A DNA stretch of 64,000 nucleotides from Mesorhizobium sp. B2-4-3. Lineage in GTDB: Bacteria; Pseudomonadota; Alphaproteobacteria; Rhizobiales; Rhizobiaceae. The position numbers were made by a program, and so were the translations under genes. Shown one piece after another: positions 53,083 through 61,475 of the stretch (the stretch's first letter is position 1; each line of letters begins with the position of its first letter). The stretch covers positions 1 through 64,000 of the forward strand of contig NZ_VFVL01000024.1 in the NCBI RefSeq assembly GCF_006442815.1. The letters run 5' to 3'. The notes under the pieces were generated by a model. The model saw only the letters and a program-made list of their open reading frames with translations. It searched no databases and had not been told where the DNA came from.

Positions 53083-53324
53083 CAAAACAGCCGGTGCTTG
53101 GCTAAAGGCAGACCGTTGCGTTTGACATATTCGTTGGAGCTTTCAAGCGCTTCCTTGTTTTCTTCCTGCCAGCGACGCGTTTTCTCGGCAGAAATTGCCT
53201 TGGCGATCCCTTGCTCGGCAGCACGGGACATGTTGATGCCCAATGCCTTGGCCTCCTCGATCAATCTGGAATCAATCGAGGTGTTGACCGATTTGCGTTG
53301 CGGTTTTGCAGTTGAATGGAGCAT
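53082..53324 (-). CDS. ccdA: CcdA-type antitoxin
   Basis: An 80-residue antitoxin. The N-terminal ribbon-helix-helix region KSVNTSIDSRLIEEAKALGI binds its operator, and the C-terminal tail WQEENKEALESSNEYVKRNG ending GLPLAKHRLF is the CcdB-binding part. It precedes ccdB with a 4-base overlap. Confidence 0.9.
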   Translation of the reverse strand: MLHSTAKPQRKSVNTSIDSRLIEEAKALGINMSRAAEQGIAKAISAEKTRRWQEENKEALESSNEYVKRNGLPLAKHRLF

Positions 53325-53379
53325 GGCCTACCTCTTCATGCGCATAAAATAGGCGCATACCTGCGTGCAAGCAAGCTCC

Positions 53380-55194
53380 TCAGCCCTCCATCTCTTCCCG
53401 CAGCATCTCCAGCTCCAGCCACTCTTCCTCGAGCGCGGCCAGCGTTGTCCGCTCCTTGTCGAGCGCGGCGATGGTCTTCTGGAACGAGGCCGGGTCGCGC
53501 TCGTAGAAGGACGGGTCGGCGATGTTGTTCTCCAGCCGCGAGATTGAGGCCGTCACCGCCTCGATCTTCTTGGGCAGCGAGTCCAGCGCGAATTTCTGCT
53601 TGAACGAGAGCTTTTTGGCGGGGCCTTTGGGTGCTGCCTGTTCGGCTTTCGATCCAGCCTCACTCGCCTCGGCTTTCGACCTCGCCTTGCGGTCTTCCAG
53701 CTTCGAGCCGCCGCGCTGCGTCAGCATATCGGTATAGCCGCCGGCATATTCGATCCAGCGCCCGCCGCCGTCCGGCGCGATCACGCTGGTGACGGTGCGG
53801 TCGAGGAAGTCGCGGTCGTGGCTGACCAGGATCACGGTTCCGGCAAAACCGGCGACCAGTTCCTGCAGCAGCTCCAGCGTCTCCATGTCGAGATCGTTGG
53901 TCGGCTCATCGAGCACCAGAAGGTTCGCCGGCCGCGCCAGAACGCGGGCCAGAAGCAGCCGCGCGCGCTCGCCGCCGGAAAGCTCGCGCACAGGCGTGCG
54001 CGCCTGCTCCGGCTTGAACAGGAAATCCTTCATGTAGGAGACGACGTGGCGCTGCTCGCCATTGACAACAAGGTTCTCACCGCGCCCGTCGGTCAGGTAA
54101 TGCGCCAGCGTCTCCTGCGGGTCGACGGCCTCGCGCTTCTGGTCGAGCGTCGCGATCTCAAGATTGACGCCGAGGCGCACCATACCCGCGTCCGGCGCCA
54201 GCTCGCCGGTCAGCATCTTCAACAATGTCGTCTTGCCGGCGCCGTTCGGGCCGACCAGGCCGACGCGGTCGCCGCGCTGGATGCGGGTCGAGAAACCCTT
54301 GACCACGGTGAGGTCGCCAAAGCTCTTGTCGATGCCCTTGGCCTCGATCACCAGCTTGCCGGATTCGGCTGCATCGCTGGCCACCATGGTGGCGGTTCCC
54401 TCGGCGCCGCGATGGCCGCGGAAGCGCTGGCGCATGGTCTGCAGTTCGCCAAGGCGACGCATGTTGCGCTTTCGCCTGGCGGTCACGCCATAGCGCAGCC
54501 AGTGCTCCTCGCGCACGATCTGGCGGCCGAGCTTGTGCTGCTCGCGCTCTTCCTCTTCCAGCACCTGGTCGCGCCATTCCTCGAAATGGGCAAAGCCCTT
54601 GTCCAGCCGCCGTGTCTGGCCGCGGTCGAGCCAGACGGTGGCGCGCGTGACGCGCTCGAGAAAGCGGCGGTCATGCGAGATCAGGATGACGGCCGACGAG
54701 GTGCGGGCGAGCTCTTCTTCCAGCCATTCGATGACCGACAGGTCGAGATGGTTGGTCGGCTCGTCGAGCAGCAGGATATCGGGCTCCGGCGCCATGACGC
54801 GGGCAAGCGCGGCGCGCCGCGCCTCGCCGCCGGAAAGGTCGTTCGGCCGTTCCTCGCCGGTCAGGCCGAGATGCTCCATCAGATAGGTGGCGCGATGCGG
54901 ATCGTCGGCCGGGCCGAGGCCGGCCTCGACATAGGCGCGCACGTCGGCGAAGCCGTCCATATCCGGCATCTGCGGCAGATAGCGGACGGTCGCCGAAGGC
55001 TGGCGGAACACCTCGCCGTCCTGCGGCTCGATCATCCCGGCGGCGATCTTGAGCAGCGTCGACTTGCCCGAGCCGTTGCGTCCGACCAGCGCGATCTTCT
55101 CGCCGGCGGATGCGCTAAGCGCCGCGCCGTCGAGCAGCGGGGTGCCGCCGAAGGTCAGTTTAATGCCGTCGAGATTGAGGAGTGGCGGCGCCAT
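53380..55194 (-). CDS. ABC-F family ATPase (Uup type)
   Basis: A 604-residue protein with two ATPase domains and no membrane part. Walker A motifs are GRNGSGKST and GPNGAGKTT; signatures are LSGGEARR and LSGGERAR; Walker B are ILLLDEPTNHLDL and LLVLDEPTNDLDM. The C-terminal coiled coil (KKIEAVTASISRLENNIADP onward) marks the Uup type, which acts on ribosomes or DNA. It starts one base after the thiN stop, so it is translated with thiN. Confidence 0.9.
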   Translation of the reverse strand: MAPPLLNLDGIKLTFGGTPLLDGAALSASAGEKIALVGRNGSGKSTLLKIAAGMIEPQDGEVFRQPSATVRYLPQMPDMDGFADVRAYVEAGLGPADDPHRATYLMEHLGLTGEERPNDLSGGEARRAALARVMAPEPDILLLDEPTNHLDLSVIEWLEEELARTSSAVILISHDRRFLERVTRATVWLDRGQTRRLDKGFAHFEEWRDQVLEEEEREQHKLGRQIVREEHWLRYGVTARRKRNMRRLGELQTMRQRFRGHRGAEGTATMVASDAAESGKLVIEAKGIDKSFGDLTVVKGFSTRIQRGDRVGLVGPNGAGKTTLLKMLTGELAPDAGMVRLGVNLEIATLDQKREAVDPQETLAHYLTDGRGENLVVNGEQRHVVSYMKDFLFKPEQARTPVRELSGGERARLLLARVLARPANLLVLDEPTNDLDMETLELLQELVAGFAGTVILVSHDRDFLDRTVTSVIAPDGGGRWIEYAGGYTDMLTQRGGSKLEDRKARSKAEASEAGSKAEQAAPKGPAKKLSFKQKFALDSLPKKIEAVTASISRLENNIADPSFYERDPASFQKTIAALDKERTTLAALEEEWLELEMLREEMEG

Positions 55195-55195
55195 G

Positions 55196-55840
55196 TCAGC
55201 TTTCGGGAAGAGGATAGGGGTGGGCCAGAAGCAGCGCTCGGCCGCGCTCCAGCGCGATGCCGAGCCGCCCTTTGACCTCGTTTGATATAGTGAGCGAGGA
55301 GCCGAACGCCACCTCGACGCGGTCGAGCGGCCATTTGGCGCCGGTCACCGTCAGGCCGGCGAGATCGGAGAAGCCGAGCACCGAAAACAAGGTGCCGTCG
55401 GCATAGTCGAAGGCGGCTCCGCCCGGCAGGATGGGAACGCCTTCCTGCGCGCCGCTGGTCAGCAAGACCTCGGTGCCGGCCTCTGCCAGCCGAAGCGCAA
55501 GCGCCAGGTGCAGGAAAGCATGGTCGGCGCGCTTGCCGCCGAAGGCGCCGGCCAACACCAGGCTGGTGGCGCCGCGCTGGAGCGCTTCCGCTATGGCGAG
55601 CTCGCCATCGGTCATGTCCTTCTCGGCCGGAAAGACTTTTCGCGGCACGGCGGCGAGATCATCCGGCAGGTTCGCCGGCACCGAGTCGAAATCGCCGACC
55701 CAAAGCTCCGGCACCAGGCCAAGCATCCGGGCATGGCCGATGCCGGCGTCGGCGGCGATGACGCGCGAACCTTCGATCTGGCGTTCGAGCCGGGGTGTGC
55801 GGGTAAGCTCGCCGCCAAGCAGGATGGTGAATGTGCCCAT
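55196..55840 (-). CDS. thiN: Thiamine pyrophosphokinase
   Basis: A 214-residue kinase that makes TPP from thiamine. VIAADAGIGHARMLGLVPEL, WVGDFDSVPANL, PAEKDMTDGELAIAEAL and GAFGGKRADHAFLHLALAL are family motifs. It is divergent from the TPP riboswitch and thiBPQ, so the riboswitch does not lie on its own message. It is followed by the ABC-F gene with a one-base gap. Confidence 0.92.
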   Translation of the reverse strand: MGTFTILLGGELTRTPRLERQIEGSRVIAADAGIGHARMLGLVPELWVGDFDSVPANLPDDLAAVPRKVFPAEKDMTDGELAIAEALQRGATSLVLAGAFGGKRADHAFLHLALALRLAEAGTEVLLTSGAQEGVPILPGGAAFDYADGTLFSVLGFSDLAGLTVTGAKWPLDRVEVAFGSSLTISNEVKGRLGIALERGRALLLAHPYPLPES

Positions 55841-55975
55841 GGCCGTGGCCCTTACCAGCCCTCCAAGCGAAACGGAAGCCGGACGGCCCGCGCTTCGGTT
55901 GCGCGCCTGCTGCCGCGAACATTAGCTGCCCGGCAAACTTCCGCTTGCGCGCCGCTTCGGCGGGGCCTATCTGTC

Positions 55976-56077
55976 GAAACGCTCTAACGGGGTGCCGGAC
56001 GTGATCCGGCTGAGAGGCGATCAAGCCAACCCGCTGAACCTGATCCGGTTTGTACCGGCGGAGGGATTAGACGTTTC
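55976..56077 (+). promoter_or_regulatory. TPP riboswitch (THI element)
   Basis: The conserved core GGGGTGCC, CTGAGAGG, ACCCGCTGAACCTGATC and the GGCGGAGGGA end are in the correct order. GAAACG (55976-55981) and CGTTTC (56072-56077), together with TCTAA/TTAGA, form the closing stem. It lies 49 bases before thiB, so it likely controls translation or termination of thiBPQ by sensing TPP. Confidence 0.95.
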
Positions 56078-56126
56078 GGACCATCCGGCGCCTCAATTCC
56101 TTGTCACTCGAACGAAGGAGGCGCCG

Positions 56127-57137
56127 ATGCGCTCGATACTGTCTCGTCTAGTTCTGGCAACCGGTCTTGTCTCGCTTCTGGCGGGCGTCGCGCCTGCCGA
56201 GGCCAAGGACAAGCTCACCGTCTATACCTATGAGAGCTTCACCGCCGATTGGGGGCCCGGCCCGGCCGTCAAGAAGGAGTTCGAGGCCGAATGCGGCTGC
56301 GATCTCGAATTCGTCTCGGTCGCCGACGGTGTCGCCCTGCTCAACCGCGTCAAGCTCGAAGGCGCCGGCACCAAGGCCGATATCGTGCTCGGCCTCGACA
56401 CCAACCTGACGGCGGACGCCAAGGCGAGCGGCCTGTTCGCGCCGCATGGCGAAGTCTCCGGCATCAGTGTGCCTGGCGGCTGGAGCGACGACACTTTTGT
56501 GCCCTTCGACTATGGCTACTTCGCCGTCGTCTATGACACACAAAAACTGAAGACCCCGCCCAAGAGCCTGAAGGACCTGGTGGAGGGCGCCGACACGGAC
56601 AAGATCGTCATCCAGGATCCGCGCACCTCGACGCCCGGCCTAGGCCTGCTCTTGTGGGTGAAGTCCGTCTATGGCGACAAGGCGCCGGAGGCCTGGGCAA
56701 AGCTCAAGACGAAGGTGCTGACGGTGACACCGGGCTGGAGCGAGGCCTATGGCCTGTTCACCAAAGGCGAGGCGCCGATGGTGCTCTCCTACACCACCTC
56801 GCCGGCCTATCACATGGTGGCCGAGAACACCGAGCGCTACCAGGCGGCCTCGTTCGAGGAAGGCGAGTACCTGCAGATCGAGGTTGCCGGCATCACCACG
56901 ACGGGCGCGAAGAACCCGCTGGCGCAAAAATTCATCGCCTTCATGACCGGACCGAAATTCCAGGACGTCATTCCGGAGACCAACTGGATGTTCCCGGCCG
57001 GCAAGACGGACAAGCCGCTCAACCCGGCCTTCGACAAGCTGGTCAAGCCGACCAAGACCTTGCTGTTCAGCCCGCAGGAGGTTGCCGCCAACCGCAAGGC
57101 GTGGGTGGATGAGTGGCTGGGTGTGATGAGCAAGTAG
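56127..57137 (+). CDS. thiB: Thiamine ABC transporter substrate-binding protein
   Basis: A 336-residue periplasmic binding protein. A signal peptide ends near EAKDKLTVY, and the ThiB motifs DKLTVYTYESFTADWGPGPA, LGLDTNLTADAKASGLFAPH, FDYGYFAVVYDTQKLK and IQDPRTSTPGLGLLLWVKSV are present. It binds thiamine, its mono- or diphosphate. AAGGAGG precedes ATG 56127. It opens the thiBPQ unit, separated from thiP by a repeat. Confidence 0.94.
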   Translation: MRSILSRLVLATGLVSLLAGVAPAEAKDKLTVYTYESFTADWGPGPAVKKEFEAECGCDLEFVSVADGVALLNRVKLEGAGTKADIVLGLDTNLTADAKASGLFAPHGEVSGISVPGGWSDDTFVPFDYGYFAVVYDTQKLKTPPKSLKDLVEGADTDKIVIQDPRTSTPGLGLLLWVKSVYGDKAPEAWAKLKTKVLTVTPGWSEAYGLFTKGEAPMVLSYTTSPAYHMVAENTERYQAASFEEGEYLQIEVAGITTTGAKNPLAQKFIAFMTGPKFQDVIPETNWMFPAGKTDKPLNPAFDKLVKPTKTLLFSPQEVAANRKAWVDEWLGVMSK

Positions 57138-57157
57138 GCTGCGAGATGGCGCTTGAA

Positions 57158-57314
57158 CACCCCCCTCTGGCCTGCCGGCCATCTCCCCCGCAGGGGGGGA
57201 GATCAAGCGCTCTGTCGGTTTCGCCAAACTCCCACGCTGCAAGAGTGGCGCGGCGATCGAAGCTGCCAATCTCCCCCCTTGCGGGGGAGATTGCCGGCAG
57301 GCCAGAGGGGGGTG
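57158..57314. repeat. Composite inverted repeat with 22-bp perfect ends
   Basis: Two C/G-run hairpin modules (57158-57203, 57267-57314) face each other; their outer ends are perfect 22-base inverted repeats beginning CACCCCCCTCTGG. Similar modules lie at 39095-39330. It sits in the middle of the thiBPQ unit. Confidence 0.85.
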
Positions 57315-57375
57315 GGCGGGAACACGACGCCGATAATCGTTCCGTTCAAACCAAACTGCTGTTTGGTTAGGCGGA

Positions 57376-59004
57376 ATGCCATCGCCTCATCTCAGGGACT
57401 CCCGCGTCAACGCCGGCGTCATCGCACTAGCAGCCATTGCCATCCTCATTGGCGGCGCCTTCGCCGGCCTCGTCCTCGAAGGCGCGCAGGATCTCTCCGG
57501 CGCTGCCGCCGCCTTCGACAGTTATCTCTTGCGCGTCGCCCGCTTCACGCTGTGGCAGGCGGCTCTCTCGACGCTGCTGTCGGTCGCGCCCGCGCTGCTG
57601 GTCGCGCGCGCATTGTCGAGACATCCGGCTTTTCCCGGGCGTCGCCTTATCCTGCAATTGTTCACCGTGCCGCTGGCCTTGCCGGCGATCGTCGCCGCGC
57701 TCGGCATATTGGCGCTCTATGGTCGCGCCGGGTACTTTGCCGGCGTCTTCGCCGGGCTTGGCGGCGGGGATTGGCCGGGGATCTACGGCCTCTCCGGCAT
57801 CCTTGTGGCGCATGTCTTCTTCAACCTGCCCTTGGCTACGCGCCTCTTCCTCGAGGCGCTGGGCACCGTTCCCGCCGACCAGTGGCGGCTGGCGAGTCAG
57901 CTCGGCATGGGCGCCCGGCCGGCCTTCCGGCTGGTCGAATGGCCGGTGCTGCGCGCGGCTTTGCCGGGGATCGCCGGGCTGGTCTTCATGCTCTGCACCA
58001 CCTCCTTCACCATCGTGCTGACGCTGGGCGGAGGTCCGGCCGCGACGACGCTGGAGGTCGCCATCTACCAGGCGCTGCGCTTCGATTTCGATCCCGCGCG
58101 CGCCGTGGTGCTGACGCTGCTGCAGATCGCGCTCACCTTCGTCGTGGTGGTCGCGCTCACGCGGCTCGGCGCCAACACAGTCGGCGATGCCAATCTGCCG
58201 GTGGCGCCACGCCGCTACCTTTCGGCGGGACGGACCGAAAGCGTGCTGAACGCCGGCCTCATCGCGCTGGCCCTGTTGTTCGTCGCCGGACCGATGCTGG
58301 CGATCGTGCTTTCGGGCTTTCAGGCCGATCTCGGCCGATTGGCGGGTGAAGCGGCGGTGCGCCGCGCGACGTTGACCAGCGCGGGCCTCGCCCTGCTTGC
58401 GGCGCTGCTCAGCGTGACGTTGTCGCTGGCGCTGATCGCGGCGCGGCGCGCGCTGGCCCTGCGGCGCCAGGCAGGCGGCGCCGTGGGCCTGCTCGAACAT
58501 GCCGCCGACACCGGTGCCGGCTTCGTGCTGGTCGTGCCGCCGATCGTCCTTGGCGCCGGCTGGTTCCTGGCGCTGCGCCACGTCACCGATGTCTTCGCCG
58601 TCGCGCCGGCCATGGTCGTCGCCGTCAACGCGGTGATGGCGATGCCTTTCGCCATCCGCGCCATTCGCCCGGCCTATGACGCGGCGAGCGAGCGCCACGA
58701 GCGGCTTTGCCTGGCGCTCGGCATATCCGGCTGGACCCGGCTCAGCCTGGTCGACTGGCCGTCGCTTAGGCGGCCCCTGGCCACCGGCTTTGCCTTCGCC
58801 ATGGCGCTGTCGCTCGGCGATCTCGGCGTGATCGCGCTGTTCGGCAGCGATTCCGTGCAGACCTTGCCCTATCTGCTTTTGGCGCGCATGGGCAGCTACC
58901 GGACAGCCGACGCCGCGGGACTTGCCTTGCTGCTCGGCCTCGTCTGCCTGATGCTGGTGGTCGCCGCCGACTGGCTGGGGCGGGAAGGAAAGTCACGACA
59001 ATGA
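57376..59004 (+). CDS. thiP: Thiamine ABC transporter permease
   Basis: A 542-residue fused permease with about twelve membrane helices in two halves, as in E. coli ThiP. The EAA-type loops are LGTVPADQWRLASQLGMGAR and LALGISGWTRLSLVDWPSLR. It carries thiamine across the inner membrane with ThiB and ThiQ. The ATG at 57376 lies downstream of a repeat; the ribosome site is weak. Its stop overlaps thiQ by 4 bases. Confidence 0.93.
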   Translation: MPSPHLRDSRVNAGVIALAAIAILIGGAFAGLVLEGAQDLSGAAAAFDSYLLRVARFTLWQAALSTLLSVAPALLVARALSRHPAFPGRRLILQLFTVPLALPAIVAALGILALYGRAGYFAGVFAGLGGGDWPGIYGLSGILVAHVFFNLPLATRLFLEALGTVPADQWRLASQLGMGARPAFRLVEWPVLRAALPGIAGLVFMLCTTSFTIVLTLGGGPAATTLEVAIYQALRFDFDPARAVVLTLLQIALTFVVVVALTRLGANTVGDANLPVAPRRYLSAGRTESVLNAGLIALALLFVAGPMLAIVLSGFQADLGRLAGEAAVRRATLTSAGLALLAALLSVTLSLALIAARRALALRRQAGGAVGLLEHAADTGAGFVLVVPPIVLGAGWFLALRHVTDVFAVAPAMVVAVNAVMAMPFAIRAIRPAYDAASERHERLCLALGISGWTRLSLVDWPSLRRPLATGFAFAMALSLGDLGVIALFGSDSVQTLPYLLLARMGSYRTADAAGLALLLGLVCLMLVVAADWLGREGKSRQ

Positions 59005-59783
59005 GCATCGACGGCGCCGCCGCGCAAAAGGGCCTTACCGTCGCTCTGGATGGCGTCTCGTTCAGCTATGGCGAATCCTCCTTCAGTTTCGACGCCGAAT
59101 TCGCGGCCGGCAGGATCACCGCCATCATGGGACCGAGCGGCTCCGGCAAGTCGACGCTGCTCAATCTGATAGCCGGCTTCGAAACGCCCGATGCGGGCAA
59201 GGTGCTGATCGGCGGCGCCGATCTCGGCAACTCGCCGCCTTCGGCGCGGCCGGTGTCGATGGTGTTCCAGGAAAACAATTTGTTCGCGCATCTTTCGGTC
59301 GAAGCCAATGTCGGGCTCGGCCGCTCGCCATCACTCAAACTCGGCGATGCCGATCGCGCCGCCGTCGCCAAGGCGCTGGCGCGGGTCGGTCTTGCGGGCA
59401 AGGAAAGGCGGCTGCCGCGCGAGCTCTCCGGCGGCGAGCGGCAACGCGTGGCGCTGGCGCGGGTGCTGCTGCGCGACCGGCCCGTCTTGCTGCTCGACGA
59501 ACCTTTCGCGTCGCTCGGTCCGGCGCTGCGCGACGACATGCTCGACCTCATGGCCGGCATCCATGCCGAGCGCGACATGACGGTGCTGTTCGTCACCCAT
59601 CAGCCGGAAGATGCGCGCCGCATCGGCCAGGACGTGGCATTTCTCGACGAAGGCACGATCGCGGCAACCGGGCCGGCCGATGATTTCTTCGATCGGTCTG
59701 GACCGGACGCCTTCCGGCGCTATATCGGCGATCGAGGCGGCACCGTTGCCGGATCACAACATATTGCCCGGAAGCGGACATAA
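59001..59783 (+). CDS. thiQ: Thiamine ABC transporter ATP-binding protein
   Basis: A 260-residue ATPase. Walker A GPSGSGKST, Q-loop VFQENNLFAHLSV, signature LSGGERQRVALAR, Walker B VLLLDEPFASLGP and H-loop VTHQPEDA are present. It starts with an ATGA overlap on thiP. It powers the ThiBPQ importer. Confidence 0.94.
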   Translation: MSIDGAAAQKGLTVALDGVSFSYGESSFSFDAEFAAGRITAIMGPSGSGKSTLLNLIAGFETPDAGKVLIGGADLGNSPPSARPVSMVFQENNLFAHLSVEANVGLGRSPSLKLGDADRAAVAKALARVGLAGKERRLPRELSGGERQRVALARVLLRDRPVLLLDEPFASLGPALRDDMLDLMAGIHAERDMTVLFVTHQPEDARRIGQDVAFLDEGTIAATGPADDFFDRSGPDAFRRYIGDRGGTVAGSQHIARKRT

Positions 59784-59936
59784 TTTACGGCCAAACCGGC
59801 TGCGGGCGATCCGGCGTTTGCTTGCCTTGTCCGGGGGAGTGTGGCTAGGTCCGGCCATGCTGGTCCGGCTGGGCCGCGATTTGCCGAAAGAGTTCGAAAG
59901 GAAGCCGATCTGTCGACCGGCGCTGAGAAGGTTTGG

Positions 59937-61403
59937 ATGAGGCCGCTGGCACGATTTCTCGCGCTGGCGAGCGTTGCCGTGCTGGCCAGCTGCCAGATGT
60001 TCACGCCGCCGGACGTGCAGGAGAGCGGCTTCCAGCCTTCCGACAAGCCGATCACCGTCGACAATGTCGTCGCCAACGCCAAGCTCGCCGAGATGGCGAA
60101 GGCGCAGCATCCGCGGATTCTCGCCACCTATGGCGGCGAATATTCCGACCCCCGGCTCGAACGCATGGTGGCCAAGGTCGTCGGCAATCTGACGGTGGTG
60201 TCGGCGAACCCTACCCAGACCTATCGCATCACCATCCTCAACTCACCCAACGTCAACGCCTTCGCGCTGCCGGGCGGCTATCTCTATGTGACGCGCGGCT
60301 TGCTGGCGCTGGCCAACGATTCCTCGGAGCTTGCCGCCGTCATCGCGCATGAGATGGGCCACGTCACCGCGAATCACGGCCTGCAGCGGCAGCAGCTCGA
60401 AGCCGAGGAAGGCCTGGCGACCAAGGTGGTCTCCGATGTGCTCGGCGACAGCCCGACGGCCAAGGCGGCGCTCATCCGCGGCAAGCTCAGGCTCGCGCAA
60501 TTCTCGCGCAACCAGGAACTGCAGGCCGACGCCATCGGCATCAAGTCGATCGGCGAGGCGGGCTACGATCCCTATGCGGCGGGTCGCTTCCTGCAGTCGA
60601 TGTCGGCCTATACGGATTTCCGCTCGGTCAGCGGTGCCACCGACGCCAGCCTCGACTTCCTGGCGACGCATCCCAACACGCCGCAGCGCATCGAGCTGGC
60701 GCAGCGCCTCGCCCGCAATTTCGGCCCGCCCGGCTTCGGCACGCGCGACCGCGACGCATTTCTGGCCGGCATTGACGGCCTGCTTTACGGCGACACGCCG
60801 GAAGAAGGCTATGTGCGCGGCCAGACCTTCATGCATCCCAATCTCGGGGTGTCCTTCACCGTGCCGGACGGTTTCGTCATCGACAATTCGGCGGCCGCCG
60901 TCACCGCGACCGGGCCGGGCGACATCGCCATCCGTTTCGACGGCGTGGCGATCGACAAGTCGGTATCGCTCACCGATTACATCCGCAGCGGCTGGGTGGC
61001 GGGTCTCGAAGACGCCAGCGTGCGTCAGGAGACGGTCAACGGCAACGAGGCGGCGATGGCGCATGCCAGCGCGCAAGGCTGGCAGTTCGACATCGCGGTG
61101 ATCCGCGCCGGCGGGCAGGTCTACAGGCTGCTGACGGCCGCGCCGTCGGCCAGCACCGCGCTGGACCCGGTGGCGCGCTCGGTCAGCGGTTCCTTCCGCG
61201 TGCTGAGCCCAGCCGAGAAGGCGGCGCTGAAGCCGCTGCATATCAGGGTCGTCACGGTCCAGGCCGGCCAGACCATGGGCTCGCTCGCCGCGCAGATGGT
61301 CGGCGTCGACCGCAAGCTCGACCTGTTCCGCGTGCTCAACGCCATGTCGCCGGGCGCGACAGTGTCGTCCGGCGACAAGGTCAAGATCGTCACCGACAGG
61401 TAG
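59937..61403 (+). CDS. M48 metalloprotease lipoprotein with LysM-like end
   Basis: A 488-residue lipoprotein. The lipobox LASC follows a signal segment at the N-terminus. The M48 zinc motif is HEMGH at residues 138-142, with a third ligand glutamate in NQELQADAIG. It resembles the periplasmic protease BepA/LoiP in domain order but has a C-terminal segment (HIRVVTVQAGQTMGSLAAQM to GDKVKIV) like a LysM wall-binding repeat. It probably acts on outer-membrane proteins. AAGG precedes ATG 59937; the frame opens earlier. Confidence 0.88.
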   Translation: MRPLARFLALASVAVLASCQMFTPPDVQESGFQPSDKPITVDNVVANAKLAEMAKAQHPRILATYGGEYSDPRLERMVAKVVGNLTVVSANPTQTYRITILNSPNVNAFALPGGYLYVTRGLLALANDSSELAAVIAHEMGHVTANHGLQRQQLEAEEGLATKVVSDVLGDSPTAKAALIRGKLRLAQFSRNQELQADAIGIKSIGEAGYDPYAAGRFLQSMSAYTDFRSVSGATDASLDFLATHPNTPQRIELAQRLARNFGPPGFGTRDRDAFLAGIDGLLYGDTPEEGYVRGQTFMHPNLGVSFTVPDGFVIDNSAAAVTATGPGDIAIRFDGVAIDKSVSLTDYIRSGWVAGLEDASVRQETVNGNEAAMAHASAQGWQFDIAVIRAGGQVYRLLTAAPSASTALDPVARSVSGSFRVLSPAEKAALKPLHIRVVTVQAGQTMGSLAAQMVGVDRKLDLFRVLNAMSPGATVSSGDKVKIVTDR

Positions 61404-61475
61404 GGGCCCGCGAATTCGGACCAACCAGGCGCCGTCGGCTATTTGAACAATCGCCCGGGCCGGGAGCCGTTGTCC

